Positions 33,344-58,929 of a DNA stretch of 64,000 nucleotides are shown piece after piece. The translations under genes were made by a program, and so were the position numbers. Below the pieces are notes generated by a model, which was not told where the DNA came from, did no database searches, and saw only the letters and a list, made by a program, of their open reading frames with translations. The DNA is from Hyperoplus lanceolatus (taxonomy: Eukaryota; Chordata; Actinopteri; Uranoscopiformes; Ammodytidae). The stretch is taken from positions 8,674,501 to 8,738,500 of the forward strand of contig CM049410.1 in the NCBI GenBank assembly GCA_026929865.2, written 5' to 3'. The stretch's first letter is position 1. Every line of letters begins with the position of its first letter.

Positions 33344-34180
33344 TATGCAAAAATGACTTTAATACAGTCAATAAGGTATTTGGAAAGTGCAGGCAGTGAT
33401 CTGGAGCGGCCAAAGCGCAGAACACTGATGAATTCACACCAAGACAGTGAAAGTGAGTTTAGAACAGTTGTGGTTTCACCTCTTTAGGGTGCTTTAGTTC
33501 AGCATTTCCATTGCAACACAAAGCATAGGACAAATGCATGACTTGGGGTGCATAGAGTTGGGTTGCTGCTGACTGTGGGTCATACATTTCTTCAAGTCAG
33601 GTTAAAAAACAATTTTGTATCAAATGTTTTTTTCAGTCTTATATGAAAAAGAAACGTCATAATTCCGCAACAACACAGTACGCTAGTTACTTAATGATGT
33701 CATAATCACTTGGAGCACTTTCAATACAGTAAAATAAAGCAATTACTATACATTTCATTATTGTTCCATAGAATTTCTTACATTTGATATTTATAGTCGT
33801 TTTCCATCATACGTTGATTAAAATGCAATGTCCTTTAATTTTCAATGTTAAGTAAAACATTTCCCATAAAATAAAATGGCTACCGTACCGATATAACATA
33901 TATACACTGTCCCTCAGCTCAAACTCTACTTGTATGCTCTTTAAAGCCGGTCTGAGAATGAGAGGCTCTTGGGTTATACCTTTGATCATTTATTGCAGAC
34001 TGTGACACAAACATGTCAGAAAAGGTATATATCCCCAAACACATTGATAAAATACCCAGTGTTCACCTGTTTAAAATAGATACAGGTTAAAAACTGGGCA
34101 TCAAGTTAAACGAGCATGTAACTTTGAGGGAAGCAGAGAGTCTGGTGTCAAGCGTCTTCCAATCGTGAAGTCATGTCTTC

Positions 34181-45597
<11,417 letters not shown>

Positions 45598-46517
45598 GTT
45601 GACTTTCCGGGCGGCGTGCCCCAACAACACCTGTTAGGAGCTCTGCAGGTGTCGCAGAAAATCAAGGCGCATTCACCCCCTTTAGCCTATAGTCTGTGAA
45701 ACGAGACCAGTCGGGTGAAAGTCGGCGTTTAATAATTTCCTGTTGTTGAAGTTCACGTCAAGTGCTCGCAGGTAAAGGCATGCGTTCATCTGTGTGCATC
45801 CAGCAGAATGAGGTGATGGCGCATCTGACTCCTCCTCTGTGACATCCTGCCACGCAAACAGTACAGTGCGACTCACAGGATCGGGTGAGACCGAGACGAC
45901 CAGGTGTTATGGCGATTTCTGCATGTCTGCCGAAGATTGCATTAACCTTAACTGTAGTAGGCAAACTGTAAAAACGATAGGCTAGAATCAATGATGATTT
46001 AAAGTGTTTTTTTTCCAATGGTGGGTGTCAAATTCACATAAGCAAGTCAAAGAGGATTGAATAAATTAGGCTGTGCTGATAGAACCATACATTCTATGTA
46101 GCCTAAATGACTCAAAGTATGTGCTGGTTAAACGAAACACTTTTTCAATATTCTTGAGTACATTACACTACACTATTTGGTGGTAGAATGAAATTATTGC
46201 ATATTTACTAGGCTACAGAACACCACACATTGATGTAAATATTACGTTTTGTAGGATGAAGCTTTACTCTGTGTGACTACGTGGACTGGGTGTAGTACTG
46301 CTTACTCATTAAACCAATTAACCAAAAGTGAGTCAAAATCACCTGCTGTATACCTTCCTTTATGAGCTATTCTTCCATTCACCGTGAACTCCCATCCCCA
46401 TTCAGCTACATTCCTTTACGCAGCAAGACAGTTTTACATAAATGGATGCATAAATAACTTCCTAAATGAAAGTAAACTATAGGGATGTTGTTGTTGCATG
46501 TTCCTCCGTCTACACCA
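45598..46517. other. 5' flank of ttc39a
   Basis: Upstream region of ttc39a. No TATA box is evident near the start codon. The minus frames at 45682-46018 may be chance or 5' UTR. Nothing else was recognised. Confidence 0.45.
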
Positions 46518-47820
46518 GGGGCCTGTTTCAGGTAGCTGGTTTTGAGGCAACCCAGAGTTTGTTCGCTCTGAGTTGGTGGAAACTCTGGGTTTTCCGTTTC
46601 AGGTAGCAGGTTCAGCGCAACCGAGAGTCAGTTACTGCGGCAACATACGCCGTGGGTCTAACCTGCTGGATAGGTGGTTAGACCTACCCTGAGTTTGTTT
46701 TCACTTTACGCTGCAGCTCCGACTGAAGAAAGAGTCACTGTCACAACGCAACCCTGTACAGTTTAAAGCAAAATCACTCCATAGAAATCTCCATCGGGAT
46801 GTTTTTATCATTTCCTGATGATTTTACGTGTGATCGATCATTTGATCAGTAGCCTTGTTCTCAGCCCTCGTTCGTTCATATGCGCCACCTTACACATCGT
46901 GAACATGCTTTACATTCAGATTAATAAACCTATTGTATTGTATGTATCTCGTTATTTATTTTTATCATTATCAGTAGTTTTTTAACATCTGTGCCACTGA
47001 ACATAGGCTATTTATGTCAGGTTGAAATGTAATTCTGCGGCTGCACGCGGTCGTTAGGCCTACTGTTCACTTGTGTCATCCCAAAGTCACAGACAAGCCT
47101 CGTTAAATAGCCCAATATGAATATAGTAATAATATAATAATTTAAACTGTGATCACTAGACGACAAGGGATCTGGTAATAAAACAATCAGGATCTACAAT
47201 GGAAACTGTCACCTTATGTGTCAAACGTTAATATCTTTCACTCCCCATTTAAAAGAAGCGACAGTCTGTTTACTGCACAGTAGGCCTATTGGGCCTATAG
47301 CTTGCCTACATAATAGGCTACAGCGAATATAAAACACTGTCAGCAGTGCTGTGCAGCGGCAGCTTGATAATTTTGTTGCTGCTGAATGATATGCGTAACT
47401 TAATTCTTAAAATAGACTTGCTTCTCATACGGAAGCAATGATGCTCTTGACAAAAAACGTTTGCACCGTTTTTTTCTGAATTGCCGAAGTGATTAGATCA
47501 GAGTTATGAGACTATCCCCGTTCATTCTTCTCCATAAGCTCATAAGTTAATATTTCTTACTCTAGTGGGAGGAGCGGAGAAGTTTTTTTTTCTTTTTTGA
47601 GAAGTGGAGAAGTGGGAGGATCAAGCATTTGTTTCTTCTGTTTCCATGGTGAATCATGTTTTCAGCGATCCATTGACGATGGCTTTTATGCACACGCTCC
47701 ACCCAGAGTGAACACGCTCAGAGTTGATTAACCCAACGCTGATCCACTGTTCTGAAACCGAAAACCCAGAGTTGCTTATCAACCCAGAGTATGTAAAACC
47801 AGCTACCTGAAACAGGCCCC
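46518..47820. mobile_element. 1.3-kb TIR element
   Basis: Ends GGGGCCTGTTTCAGGTAGCT and AGCTACCTGAAACAGGCCCC are inverted repeats. Related direct and inverted pieces (CAACCCAGAGTT, AACTCTGGGTT) lie just inside both ends. No clear target duplication is visible: the left flank ends CACCA, the right begins TGTTG. The end sequence resembles Harbinger-type MITEs, but the family is unproven. No transposase. Confidence 0.75.
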
Positions 47821-50126
47821 TGTTGGGACAATTGACAGTCGCGCTTCTGCCAGCTCTGCAAAAATATGACGACAGCGCCCCCACGTGACTATGCTGGGCA
47901 TGGACAGATGTAAATCTAATGAATATTTGTGGGTGGTTTGTTTCATCTGACTTTTCCATCACGATAGTTGCCAGTGTCTTATTGCCTAAATGTTTGAGGC
48001 ACCATAAAGTTAACACAACCTCTCATTGAGCTTGGAACATTGGTTAATGATACCAGCTCTAGTTCGTGCTTGTAGGCCTATCTATTTGACTATACTACAT
48101 ACACACCCAACAATTACAACTGCAGTTAACCTGGCTTTAGCTGTGATAGGCAAACACACAGGCCTCCCTCCAAAACAACTGTTTTTAAATATACCTCTTT
48201 TAGGTTTCTCTAGTATCTCTCACACCGATTAAACTGTCCGTGAAAACACAACTTTTTAATACGATCAAAGTAGAGTGTAGCTCAGATCATTGGCTGAGTT
48301 AAGGTGATGTCATTCTCTATTAAATGTAACCCTGTCATTTTTCAGAACCATCAATACTGAATGATGTTCTGTTTCTTCGTCCTCATGATGAATCCTGAGC
48401 TCCACCAGAGCCGTTACTGCTTTGATTTGAACTGTTAGCCTATTTATTTGCTCTTAATTTGAAGGAGAAATGTTAGAGCCGGATGTATTCTATTATCTTA
48501 CACCATACCAACATATCTTTGGTACTCTTTGCATTATCACAGTACTTGAAATTTGCAAAAAGCTCCTACTTGACCATCCAGAGGCAGCCAGCAACAGAAA
48601 GAGGCGTGCCAGTCAGACCAGACGCGACAGCAGCCATCTGTGGAGGAGACGGGAATTCTGGCATTGCATGGTGTTGGCGTGAAAATAAATGGGAGGATGC
48701 ACGATTAAGTATAACTGAACAACAAAACTGGTGCAAATCATCCCTTTTTATGAGAACTCGTGTTCACATTGTACTCTATAAATCTGATGTGAGGTTTCAG
48801 TTTTGGGGAGCAAGAGAATGCAGAGATGTAAAATTATTAGCCTATTCAGCTAATTGAAGACATCTGCCCACATAATAATGACAGTATAATATGATGGCGT
48901 ACACTATTTGTATTTGTTTTAGTAAAAGGACCCCATTGTTGTCAGCTGTTTGATCCATCAGAATAAATGTAACACCGAGAGGATGATTACAGTTTATATT
49001 ATTTTTGAGATTCGGATTCCCCGGCAAACCAACACAGGCAAAATGACACCCTGAAGCAGTTCTTATAAAAATATATACTTTATTATTCTATTTTAAAACA
49101 CAAGCTTGTTTGCTCAATAGCCTCTTAAACGAGGACAGAATTATCTAAAAGCAAGGTCTTTTCGATTGTCCAAGGTTCTATACCAGGGGGAAATCCCAAG
49201 TTCAGTCCAGTCGCAGGTGGAACATCTTTGCTCCAATCCGGAGGTCCAACGGCAGGGATTCCTGGGGGCCTCTCCGCTCCGGAGGTCCAGCGCCAGGGAT
49301 TCCTGGGAGCCTCTCCGCTCCGGAGGTCCAGCGCCAGGGATTCCTTGAGGCGCTCCGCCACTGTCAGACAGACATGAATATCAGTGTGTCTTGCAGCGCG
49401 GTACATTTAAAAACACATTCACTCTCTGGGTTAGGGTGACAACTTTCCTTAATGTGGATGTATACGAGCCCATCAACCAGTGCAGTCGTCACCACCGCTC
49501 CGCCGTCGCCTCTGGATCCGACACCTTAATAAACAAAATATGAATCAACAGCTGCTTCTCATGTCTGAATATAAAAAGCACACACACAGAGGGAGGAAGA
49601 GGCCACTTTCCTTTAGTTGGAGTGTTTACGAGCGTTGACACTGCAGAGTCTGGGAGACGATTTCACCGAGACACAGGAGATCCAGCCAGCAGCAACACTG
49701 GGGGAAGAGTAGAGGCGATCCAATCTGCGACAGCGGGCAGCACGTTCGTCCGACCAGAGTTCCTCACCAGCAAGACCTTCACTAGAGTGTTTTTTCCCCT
49801 CTTCACTGAGTTCCTTCTTTCTAGTTCCTCACCTTTCAGGGAGAGCACCTTCCCCTGGTTTCCACCTGTCATCTATGGTTCCTTCATGTCTTTTAAAGGG
49901 AAGGATCTTCTCAACTAGCCAATTGGATAGCTGATTGTTAAATTAGGTTCAGGTGTGTCAATTAGTGGCATGACTGAGTGTAGCAGGCAGTTCATGGGGG
50001 AGGTAACAAATGATAAAAGTCCACAACATCAAAACAATAGAAAACCACAGCAATCAATAATATTCAAATGCATAAAATAAAGTTAGCCACCATCCATACT
50101 GCCCATGCCTACTCGTTTTCAGTGTG
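47821..50126. other. Intergenic between TIR element and hAT
   Basis: No gene is recognised. Plus frames at 48470-48857 and 49622-49918 lack known motifs. A minisatellite is listed separately. Confidence 0.5.
49236..49346. repeat. Minisatellite, unit about 49 bp
   Basis: TCCGGAGGTCCAGCGCCAGG followed by GATTCCTGGGAGCCTCTCCG is repeated two and a half times, the first copy with small changes (CCAACGGCAGG). The minus frame 49125-49406 simply reads through it. Confidence 0.85.
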
Positions 50127-51859
50127 CAGTGTTGGGAACGTTACTTTAAAAAAAGTAATTAGTTATAGTTACTCACTACTTGTTCCCAAAAGTAACTGAG
50201 TTAGTAACTGAATTATTTTATAATAGAAGTAACTAGTTACCATGGAAAGTAACTATTTGCGTTAGCCTACTGTAAAAAAAAAAGAAATTTGCTGTATGTC
50301 AACAAATTTGGATTTTTCTGAGCAGTTTTCACAAGTCAGTTGAAATGAGTAGAACAGACAGGTAGGCCTACTTGTAGGCTATATAACCTTAAATATGTAT
50401 TTCACATCAACAGACAGCAAGAGGTTTATCCTGCACTAGGCCTAGCCTATTTTGTTCTCAACAAAAGTAGGCTAGTAGAGGAAACTCCTTAAAGAGGACC
50501 TATGATGCTTTTTGACTTTTATGACCTATAAACGTTGTTATGATGATTCATAGTCATGCTTAACCATACTAAATTATCAAATAATGACTTACATGCATTT
50601 TGACATATTCCATGCTGACCGTCTGGGGTGTCTGTGCAGAGCACTAAACACTATTCTAGCCAGTCGAGAAGTCACGTCTTCAAAGCGGTCTACCCTTTCA
50701 TAATTTGTGACGTCGCATAAAACTTTGTGACGTCTCCACGCGGATGTTTCCATGTATGGTAATGCTGTCACTTCCCTGTTCGCGTCTGCCTCGCGCCCTT
50801 ATAGGTCCATGCTCGCGCTTCCCGCCACTGAAAGTGTTCCGGAAGGAAGGTAACCAATCACAACGGAGTGGGGTTTGCAGGAGGGGGGGGAGGGGAGCGG
50901 AAATGGCCGAAGCGCAGGCGGAGGGAGCCGAAGCACACACACTCAAGTGTTGACAGGATGTGCTGGATCGCCAAAATAAGAGAAAGAGCTTCCCGAAAAT
51001 CTACATAGTTTTTTGTGATGTGATTCATGTCAGGTTGCTCTATAGCAGTGTAAAACAAGAAATTAAGACCAGAAAAGTAGCATAATAGGTCCTCTTTAAT
51101 GTACCTTGCTGATCTGCTATCACTGGATTCACTTCAGGGGTGTCGGCTAAAACACCACTTAAGGCCAAAAACGTCAGACTATGAAGCATGAGACGATGAG
51201 AGGAGGAGTAAGGATTTATCCTATGTTTATTTCCTTCTTTAACATGCACAGCAGCATACAGATCCCAGGAAAATAACAGTAGCAATATTCGGCTCATGAT
51301 GACACGCTAAACAGCTGTTGCAACCGGCGAAACGCGGCTGTTTAATAACGTGCATAAATTATAATTTATAGAGATCGGGAAACTCCATGCACTTACTCTC
51401 AAGGGCGATGCAAACAAACTCAGGGAGAGCACGTTTCAACCGTGGATTGATAGGTGGTTACTGCGGCAACGCGCACGCTCACACAACAGAGAGAGAAGAA
51501 AAAAACTTCACTAAACAGGCGCCCGGCTGACTGACGTGACGGCGCTAACTGACAGTTATAATGTCATCCACACTGAATAAAACACATCTTTAAACAGTAT
51601 AATAAATAACAATCGCTTATCTTGTTTTTAACCCACCGTTCTCCTTACTAGCAGTTTGTGTAGTATGGAGCCAGGGGTGCTTTCGGATTACACATTACAG
51701 TTTATTCAATCAATTCATAGTAACGCACCGCATTTAATGTTCAGTAACGATAACGGCGTTGTAACGACGGAAAAAGTAATTAGTTAGATTACGCCGTTAC
51801 TGAAAAAAGAACGGCGTTACCTAACGCCGTTATTTTAAACGGCGTTATTCCCAACACTG
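50127..51859. mobile_element. hAT element with nested TTAA element
   Basis: Ends CAGTGTTGGGAA and TTCCCAACACTG, flanked by the 8-bp duplication TCAGTGTG at 50119-50126 and 51860-51867. The inner flanks hold several GTAACG/AACGCCGTTA motifs in both orientations. It shares its right interior with the fragments at 26110 and 57605. No intact transposase. Confidence 0.92.
50493..51095. mobile_element. TTAA-type MITE inside the hAT
   Basis: Ends AGAGGACCTATGATGC and CATAATAGGTCCTCT lie between TTAA tetranucleotides at 50489-50492 and 51096-51099. 603 bp, no coding capacity. This fits piggyBac or Kolobok-type non-autonomous elements. Confidence 0.85.
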
Positions 51860-52240
51860 TCAGTGTGTTATATAAACAGTACAGGCAGCTGATTTATTAA
51901 CTTTTATTTTTACCTTTTTGTTGCATGTGGCATGGCTCAAAAGACTACAATTGTTGCTGTGTCTGCTGGCTGTACATACAGGTGAAACTCGAAAAAATAG
52001 AATATCGTGCAAAAGTTCCTTTATTTCTGTATTTGAACTTAAAAGTTGAAACTAATATATCATATAGACTCATTACATGCAAAGTGAGATATTTCAAGCC
52101 TTAATTTGTTATAATTTTGATGATGATGGTTTACAGCTTATGAAAACCCCAAATTCAAAATCTCTGAAAATGTTAATATTATATTAAATCAATAAAAAAG
52201 GGATTTTAAATACAGAAATGTCAACCCTCTATATAAACTA

Positions 52241-53106
52241 CACTCAACAAAAATATAAACGCAACACTTTTGTTTTTGCTCCCATTTTTCATGAGATGGA
52301 CTTAAAGATCTAAAATTCATTCCAGATACACAATTGTACCATTTCTCTCAAACATTGTTCACAAATCTGTCTAAATGTGTGATAGTGAGCACTTCTGCTT
52401 TGCTGAGATAATCCATCCCACCTCACAGGTGTGCCACATCAAGATGCTGATCTGACTTCATGATTAGTGCACAGATGAGCCTTAGACTGTCCACAATAAA
52501 AGACCACCCTGAAATGTGCAGTTTTGTCTCACAGCAAAATGCCACAGATGCCACAAGCATTGAGGGAGCGTGCAATTGGCATGCTGACAGCAGGAATGTC
52601 AACCAGATCTGTTGCTCGTGCATTGAATGTTCATTTCTCCACCATAAGCCGTCTCCAGCAACTTCGCACAGCCATTGAAGAGGAGTGGACCAACATTCTA
52701 CAGGCCACAATTGACAATCTGATAAACTCTATGCGAAGAAGATGTGTTGCACTGCATGAGGCAAATGGTGGTCACACCAGATACTGACTGGTTCTGAGTC
52801 CCCAGACCCCCAATAAAGCAAGAAAATGCACATTTCAGAGTGGCCTTTTATTGTGGACAGTTTAAGGCACCCCTGTGCACTAATCATGATGTCAGATCAG
52901 CATCTTGATGTGGCACACCTATGAGGTGGGATGGATTATCTCAGCAAAGCAGAAGTGCTCACTATCACACATTTAGACAGATATGTGAACAATGTTTGAG
53001 AGAAATGGTACAATTGTGTATCTGGAATGAATTTTAGATCTTTAAGTCCATCTCATGAAAAATGGGAGCAAAAACAAAAGTGTTGCATTTATATTTTTGT
53101 TGAGTG
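52241..53106. mobile_element. Internally deleted Tc1 element
   Basis: Ends CACTCAACAAAAATATAAA and its inverse are bounded by TA. The inverted repeats are very long, about 260 bp, matching down to the stretch beside GTCCACAATAAA. 866 bp. Between the arms only a 264-bp ORF remains. Confidence 0.93.
52524..52787 (+). pseudogene. Deletion-fused Tc1 transposase (87 codons)
   Basis: The frame encodes LRERAIGMLTAGMSTRSVAR and LNVHFSTISRLQ, the N-terminal paired-like helix-turn-helix. It is joined directly to QLRTAIEEEWTNILQATIDN and HEANGGHTRY, the extreme C-terminus. The whole DDE catalytic core is missing but the frame is kept. If expressed, it could bind DNA without catalysis. It is more likely a remnant of a MITE-forming deletion. 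Confidence 0.85.
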
Positions 53107-53108
53107 TA

Positions 53109-54645
53109 TAATCATACAAATGTACTCAGTACTTGGTTTGGGCCCCTTTTGCATGAATTCCTGCCTCAATGCAGCGTGGCATGGATGCTATCAAAATCAT
53201 CACTGACTGTTGAAACTTGACAGTGGTCTTCAAGCAACATGGATATACCTCTCCACTCTTCTTCTAGACTGTGGGACCTTGATTTCCAAATGAAATGCAA
53301 CATTTCATTAGGATCAGTGATGATTTAAGGTATCATGTCATCTGCTGGTGTTGGTCCACTGTGTTATCAAGTCCAAGGTCACCACAGCCACCTACCAGAA
53401 GATTTTGGAGCACTTTCATGCTTCTGTCTGTTGACAAGCTTTACTGAGGTGACAATTTCCTTTTCCAGCAAGACTTGGGGCCTATCCGAAAAGTCCAATC
53501 TCCTTACCTATAAGCCTCCTTTCCTATGCCTTAACCCCTAAACGTCATCGGGGTTAAGGAGAGATGAAAGGTGCTTCCTATCGAACATAGGAAAGGACAG
53601 CGTTGTTTCAAATGAATTCGACTCCACCTTTCCTAACCGACGTCATTGCGCGACGGCGAGTATTGCTGACGTGAGTCGCGTGAAACTACACTATTCTCCG
53701 AAAATTGACTTCAACAAGCGCTCGTTTGATCCATGCGTTCTTTTCATATTGATTGTAATCAGGTTGTCGCCAACAGAGTGAGAATCACTCCCATATATCC
53801 CAATTCACATGTGGAATAAAAAGAGGCTACACTTAGCCTATGTTGATGTTGAAATTAACTGCCCCCAGTAACTTCATTAAATGTGAAGTTGGTATTTTAT
53901 TTTCTTATGGTGTAGCCTAAATGATGTGCTACGAAAATAACTAAATTATGATGTTGGTCTTTTATGAGTTCTTTATTATCTTAATGGGGGGGGGTATTTT
54001 GTTTTAGCTGAGTTAAATCTTCCTCTCTTCTCCTCTCCTCTCTTCTGTTTTGCCTCTCGTTCGTATTCGTGTAGAGTCGGTAAACTCCGGCGGTGGCTTG
54101 TTGCTTTAAATATTGCCGCCGTAAAGGATTATGGGATACCACTATCTACGTTCCTTTAGCAAAGGTTGGTCAGGAGTAACCTATGCTAAAGGAGGGTTAA
54201 TGGATGAATCGAGGCTCCTTTCCTATGCATTTTGGTTATTCGGATTCACCTATCTGCCGAGCACTTCCGGGTCATCTCGATAGGAAAGGAAATTTCCTAT
54301 GCAAAAAAGAGTTTTCGGATAGGCCCTTGGCACCTGTCCACAGTGCCAGAAACCACTAGTAACTGGTTAGCTGACCATGGTATTACTGGGCTGGATTGGC
54401 CAGACAACGCTCTTGACCTGAACTCCATAGATAATCTATGGACTATTGTCAAGAGGCAGATGAGACACACCAGACCCAACACTACAGATGAGCTGAATGC
54501 CTCTATCAAAGCAACCTGGGCTTCCATAACACCTCAGCAGTGCCACAGGCTGATAGCATCCATGCCACGCCACATTGAGGCAAGAATTCATGCAAAAGGG
54601 GCCCAAACCAAGTACTTAGTACATATGCATGGTTATACTTTCTAG
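53109..54645 (+). pseudogene. Tc1 transposase remnant, interrupted by MITE
   Basis: Before the MITE, the degraded frames end in FQQDL near 53477. After it, APVHSARNH is followed in frame by SNWLADHGITGLDWPDNALD, NSIDNLWTIVKRQMRHTRP and MPRHIEARIHAKGAQTKY, which end at about 54645. These are the catalytic-core end and C-terminus of a Tc1-like transposase; Asp and the Asn-Pro-Ile-Glu-like box (NSIDN here) are altered. Stops and shifts make it non-functional. Confidence 0.82.
53478..54326. mobile_element. Harbinger-like MITE, copy C (complete)
   Basis: Ends GGGCCTATCCGAAAA and TTTTCGGATAGGCCC, flanked by TTG. The empty site is predictable from Tc1 coding sequence (CAAGACTTGGCACCTG). 849 bp and nearly identical to copy B, which argues for recent activity. 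Confidence 0.93.
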
Positions 54646-55062
54646 AGGGCTGACATTTCTGTATTTAAAAACCTTTTATTGATTTTATGTAAGGTTCCAA
54701 TTCTGAGATTTTGAATTTGGGGTTTTTATAAACTAAGCCATAATCACAATTATACCAAATAAAGGCTTCACATATCTCACTTTGCATGTAATGAGTCTGT
54801 AGATATTATTGTCACCTTTAAAGTTGAATTACTGAAATGAATGAACTTTTGCACGATATTCTAATTTTTCGAGTTTCACCTGTACAGTGTAATGTGACAA
54901 CAGACAGATGATCAAAGTATCAGAAAAAAATACTGCCTAAGATAGCAGCAGTCTTTTAGAATGAGTGAGAGCTACTGAAACAGAACCCTCTGCACTGCTC
55001 TAAACAGTATTTCTGACCTGTGGAATTACAGAGACACAAGTGCAGTGAAGGAATAATAAACT

Positions 55063-55072
55063 TTTATTTATT
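55063..55072 (-). promoter_or_regulatory. Poly(A) signal of the alpha-tubulin gene
   Basis: AATAAATAAAA on the minus strand, about 30 nt after the stop codon. Two overlapping AATAAA hexamers. Confidence 0.75.
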
Positions 55073-55102
55073 GAAAAAATATATATAGCTCCTTCTGCCT
55101 GT

Positions 55103-56701
<1,599 letters not shown>

Positions 56702-56770
56702 GTTTGCTAAACCTGAAGCCCCAGCATAAAAAGAAGTAACTGATGATTTTTACCCCTCAAGCAAGGTGTG

Positions 56771-56851
56771 TTTATAGCCTATCCTTTACCTGGTGAAACT
56801 TTGCCACTGAATGTGATTGGTTAACGCTCACATGTGCTCCATTTCTATTGG
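56771..56851 (-). promoter_or_regulatory. Core promoter of the alpha-tubulin gene
   Basis: On the minus strand a TATAAA box lies at 56771-56776, about 70 nt upstream of the ATG. Two CCAAT boxes lie further upstream, at 56816-56820 and 56847-56851. The spacing is right for a TATA-driven start near 56745 and a 5' UTR of about 45 nt. Confidence 0.7.
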
Positions 56852-56963
56852 TCAAAATCAGTCACATTCCACTTTGAGTTTGATAACTGGTAATTAGAAT
56901 CAGGTGTGTTAGAGTGAGGTGATACCACTGACCACTGATTTAAGTAAAGTGAACACAGATGCC

Positions 56964-56965
56964 TC

Positions 56966-57008
<43 letters not shown>
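56964..57008. repeat. (TTTC)n microsatellite
   Basis: About 11 CTTT units, upstream of the alpha-tubulin promoter. Confidence 0.93.
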
Positions 57009-57377
57009 AATGATTTTAAACATATCTTTCTCATTTATGATACAAATAAACTGCAATAAATTTGTCTCAAGTTTGTCTCATGATTTATGACAGCTGCACT
57101 ATACAGTATACATATGTTTATAATCATTTATAAACATTGTTTCCATACTGTATATAGGCCAGTATGACTTATCTTACTCTGAATAATGTTGGTATTGACC
57201 TAAAGAAATCTGTTATCAATCCGACATTTCTTGCACAATGGGGGATAGATGAGCAGGTGGAGAGTAAATCACAGTTCAGTGTTGGGCTATAGCCCCACCA
57301 TGTGTTGTGGGTGTAGGCTACACCTCTGTCTCATGAAGGTTATTGTTCAAGCCATTCTAGATGGGAGTGTCTCATCG

Positions 57378-57683
57378 TAAAGGGACTCTTACCGATCCTG
57401 CAATTGAGAATTACAGCACTATCATACCATCCCGCCTCCCTCCAATGCCCCACCCCCTCATTCCCATCCCCAGTGTTTTATTTTTTGTTGTTGAAGAAAA
57501 TCTATTTACAGAAGCAGACTTACAACCTACTGCCTCTGCGCACGCACGTGAGTTATATTGTAGCGGAGGAAACTGCTGGCTGTACCGGTACCGCGCTGAT
57601 CTACTTGTATCACTGGTTTAACTTCAGAGGTGTCGGCCAGAACACCACTTATGGCCAAAGGCGTCAGATTATAAGCATGAGAA
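57378..57683. repeat. Dispersed repeat, second copy of the 26.0-26.2 kb block
   Basis: 57378-57470 repeats 26030-26105 (GGACTCTTACCGATCCTGCA onward, with the end of the MADF-like exon), and 57603-57680 repeats 26112-26190. About 130 bp of other sequence lies between. It shows that the MADF-exon edge travels together with the adjacent hAT-family sequence. Confidence 0.75.
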
Positions 57684-58925
57684 GAGCCGGCCCGAGGCAT
57701 AAGCATACTAAACGGTTGCTTAGGGCCCCCTCCAAAAAAAAAAAAAAAAATATATATATTTTTTTTTAGTTTTTGTGTTTGATATTAACATCATATTGTG
57801 CAAATGTAAGTTATCATACAAACAAGGAATACAATGTGCTGGTCTAGATAGTTAGCCTAATAATTGAATCAGTTCATCTGGGAGGTAATCCGAGGTTATC
57901 TGATCACGTCACGTACAAATCCATGCACAGTGTGTATTGAGTTTATTTAATCTTCCTCCTGTGTTAACTTTCTGCTACCATCCATGGTGTTAGCGGGTCG
58001 GTTTCGACCCGTGTCTGAAATCAGCTGTAAAAAACACTAAAAACTATTATCTATCATCCTTTTTGTTTCTCATCTCTTGGTTACATTGTTAGGCTTCCTT
58101 ATCCATGAGAATATTGTTTTTAATATTTTTGGTGTAGGCGGCTGAGCCTTTTTTTTGTCAGTATGCGCCTCAATTTCAGTTTAGAAAATGGTAAAATTAA
58201 CCTTAAGAGAATCATATATATAAATATTTGGTTGTTGTGTTACCTGATTATTACTGAGGGGTATGAGAACACATTTCTTAACAAAATTTGTTTTATTTAT
58301 TTATTTTTCATGTCAATATTATTGACCTTTTTAAAAACATTTGGAAATGGGGCTGCCCTCAGTTGCCCATGCACTGTGTATAGTCTATAGCCTATTTCAG
58401 CCTTGTCTGTGAAAAAATAGAAAGCTGGACAACAGAGAACTGCTTCGTTCCTCTCACTGCAATTAAATGCATTGATTATATTACAGAGAAATATGTCCAA
58501 CCCAGAGGACCCTGCATAATATTTTATTTTAAATTAATATTTTTTTATGGAAAATCCATGTGTCTTTCTTCAATAGCTTCTAAATCATCCGACCCAGTGT
58601 CTCCAAATTTTTTGTTCACATAAAATTCCTCAGATTTAGCCTCTTCATTTTCCTCTCAAAGTGCACCAAATTCATGCATTTCACTTTAAAAAGGTAAAAA
58701 AAATCTCCGAGGGGTCCGGGAGGGCATACCCCCGGACCCCCCTACGGGGGTCGGGATCTCGTGCTGGCTACTATTTTCACCCATCTGCAATGGAGGCACT
58801 AGCGAAAAACACTGGGTGTGTGAATGAAATGTAACAAAAGTCAATCATTTGAGCAGCGCTATCACTGGAGAGGGGCCCCCTAATCTAAATCCGTTTAGGG
58901 CCCCTTGAAGGCTTGTCACTGAACA
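57684..58925. mobile_element. Decayed hAT composite
   Basis: The left part begins AGAGCCGGCCCGAGGCATAA and GGTTGCTTAGGGCCCCC. The right part reads AGGGGCCCCCTAATCTAAAT and CGTTTAGGGCCCCTTGAAGG, roughly the inverse. Inside, 58440-58860 is a truncated copy of the hAT MITE at 34560. Ends are imperfect and no target duplication was found. A G/C palindrome (CCCCCGGACCCCCCTACGGG) lies near 58728. Confidence 0.6.
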
Positions 58926-58929
58926 TGAC

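Larger units (their letters stand above)
51979..54882. mobile_element. Tc1/mariner element carrying two younger elements
   Basis: Ends CAGGTGAAACTCGAAAAA and TTTTTCGAGTTTCACCTG are flanked by TA. It is 2.9 kb with its inserts and about 1.2 kb without them. The right part encodes a decayed Tc1 transposase C-terminus. Sequence at about 53110-53190 is an inverted copy of that C-terminal part (54560-54630), so the element has a fold-back arm. Two later insertions lie at 52241-53106 and 53478-54326. Confidence 0.88.

Noticed and set aside
46518..47820. hAT assignment for the 1.3-kb TIR element
   Set aside because: The ends can be read as CAG...CTG, but the flanking eight bases do not match, so no hAT duplication is supported.
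54297..54527. Minus ORF opposite the Tc1 C-terminus
   Set aside because: Shadow of the plus-strand transposase frame, which has recognisable motifs.
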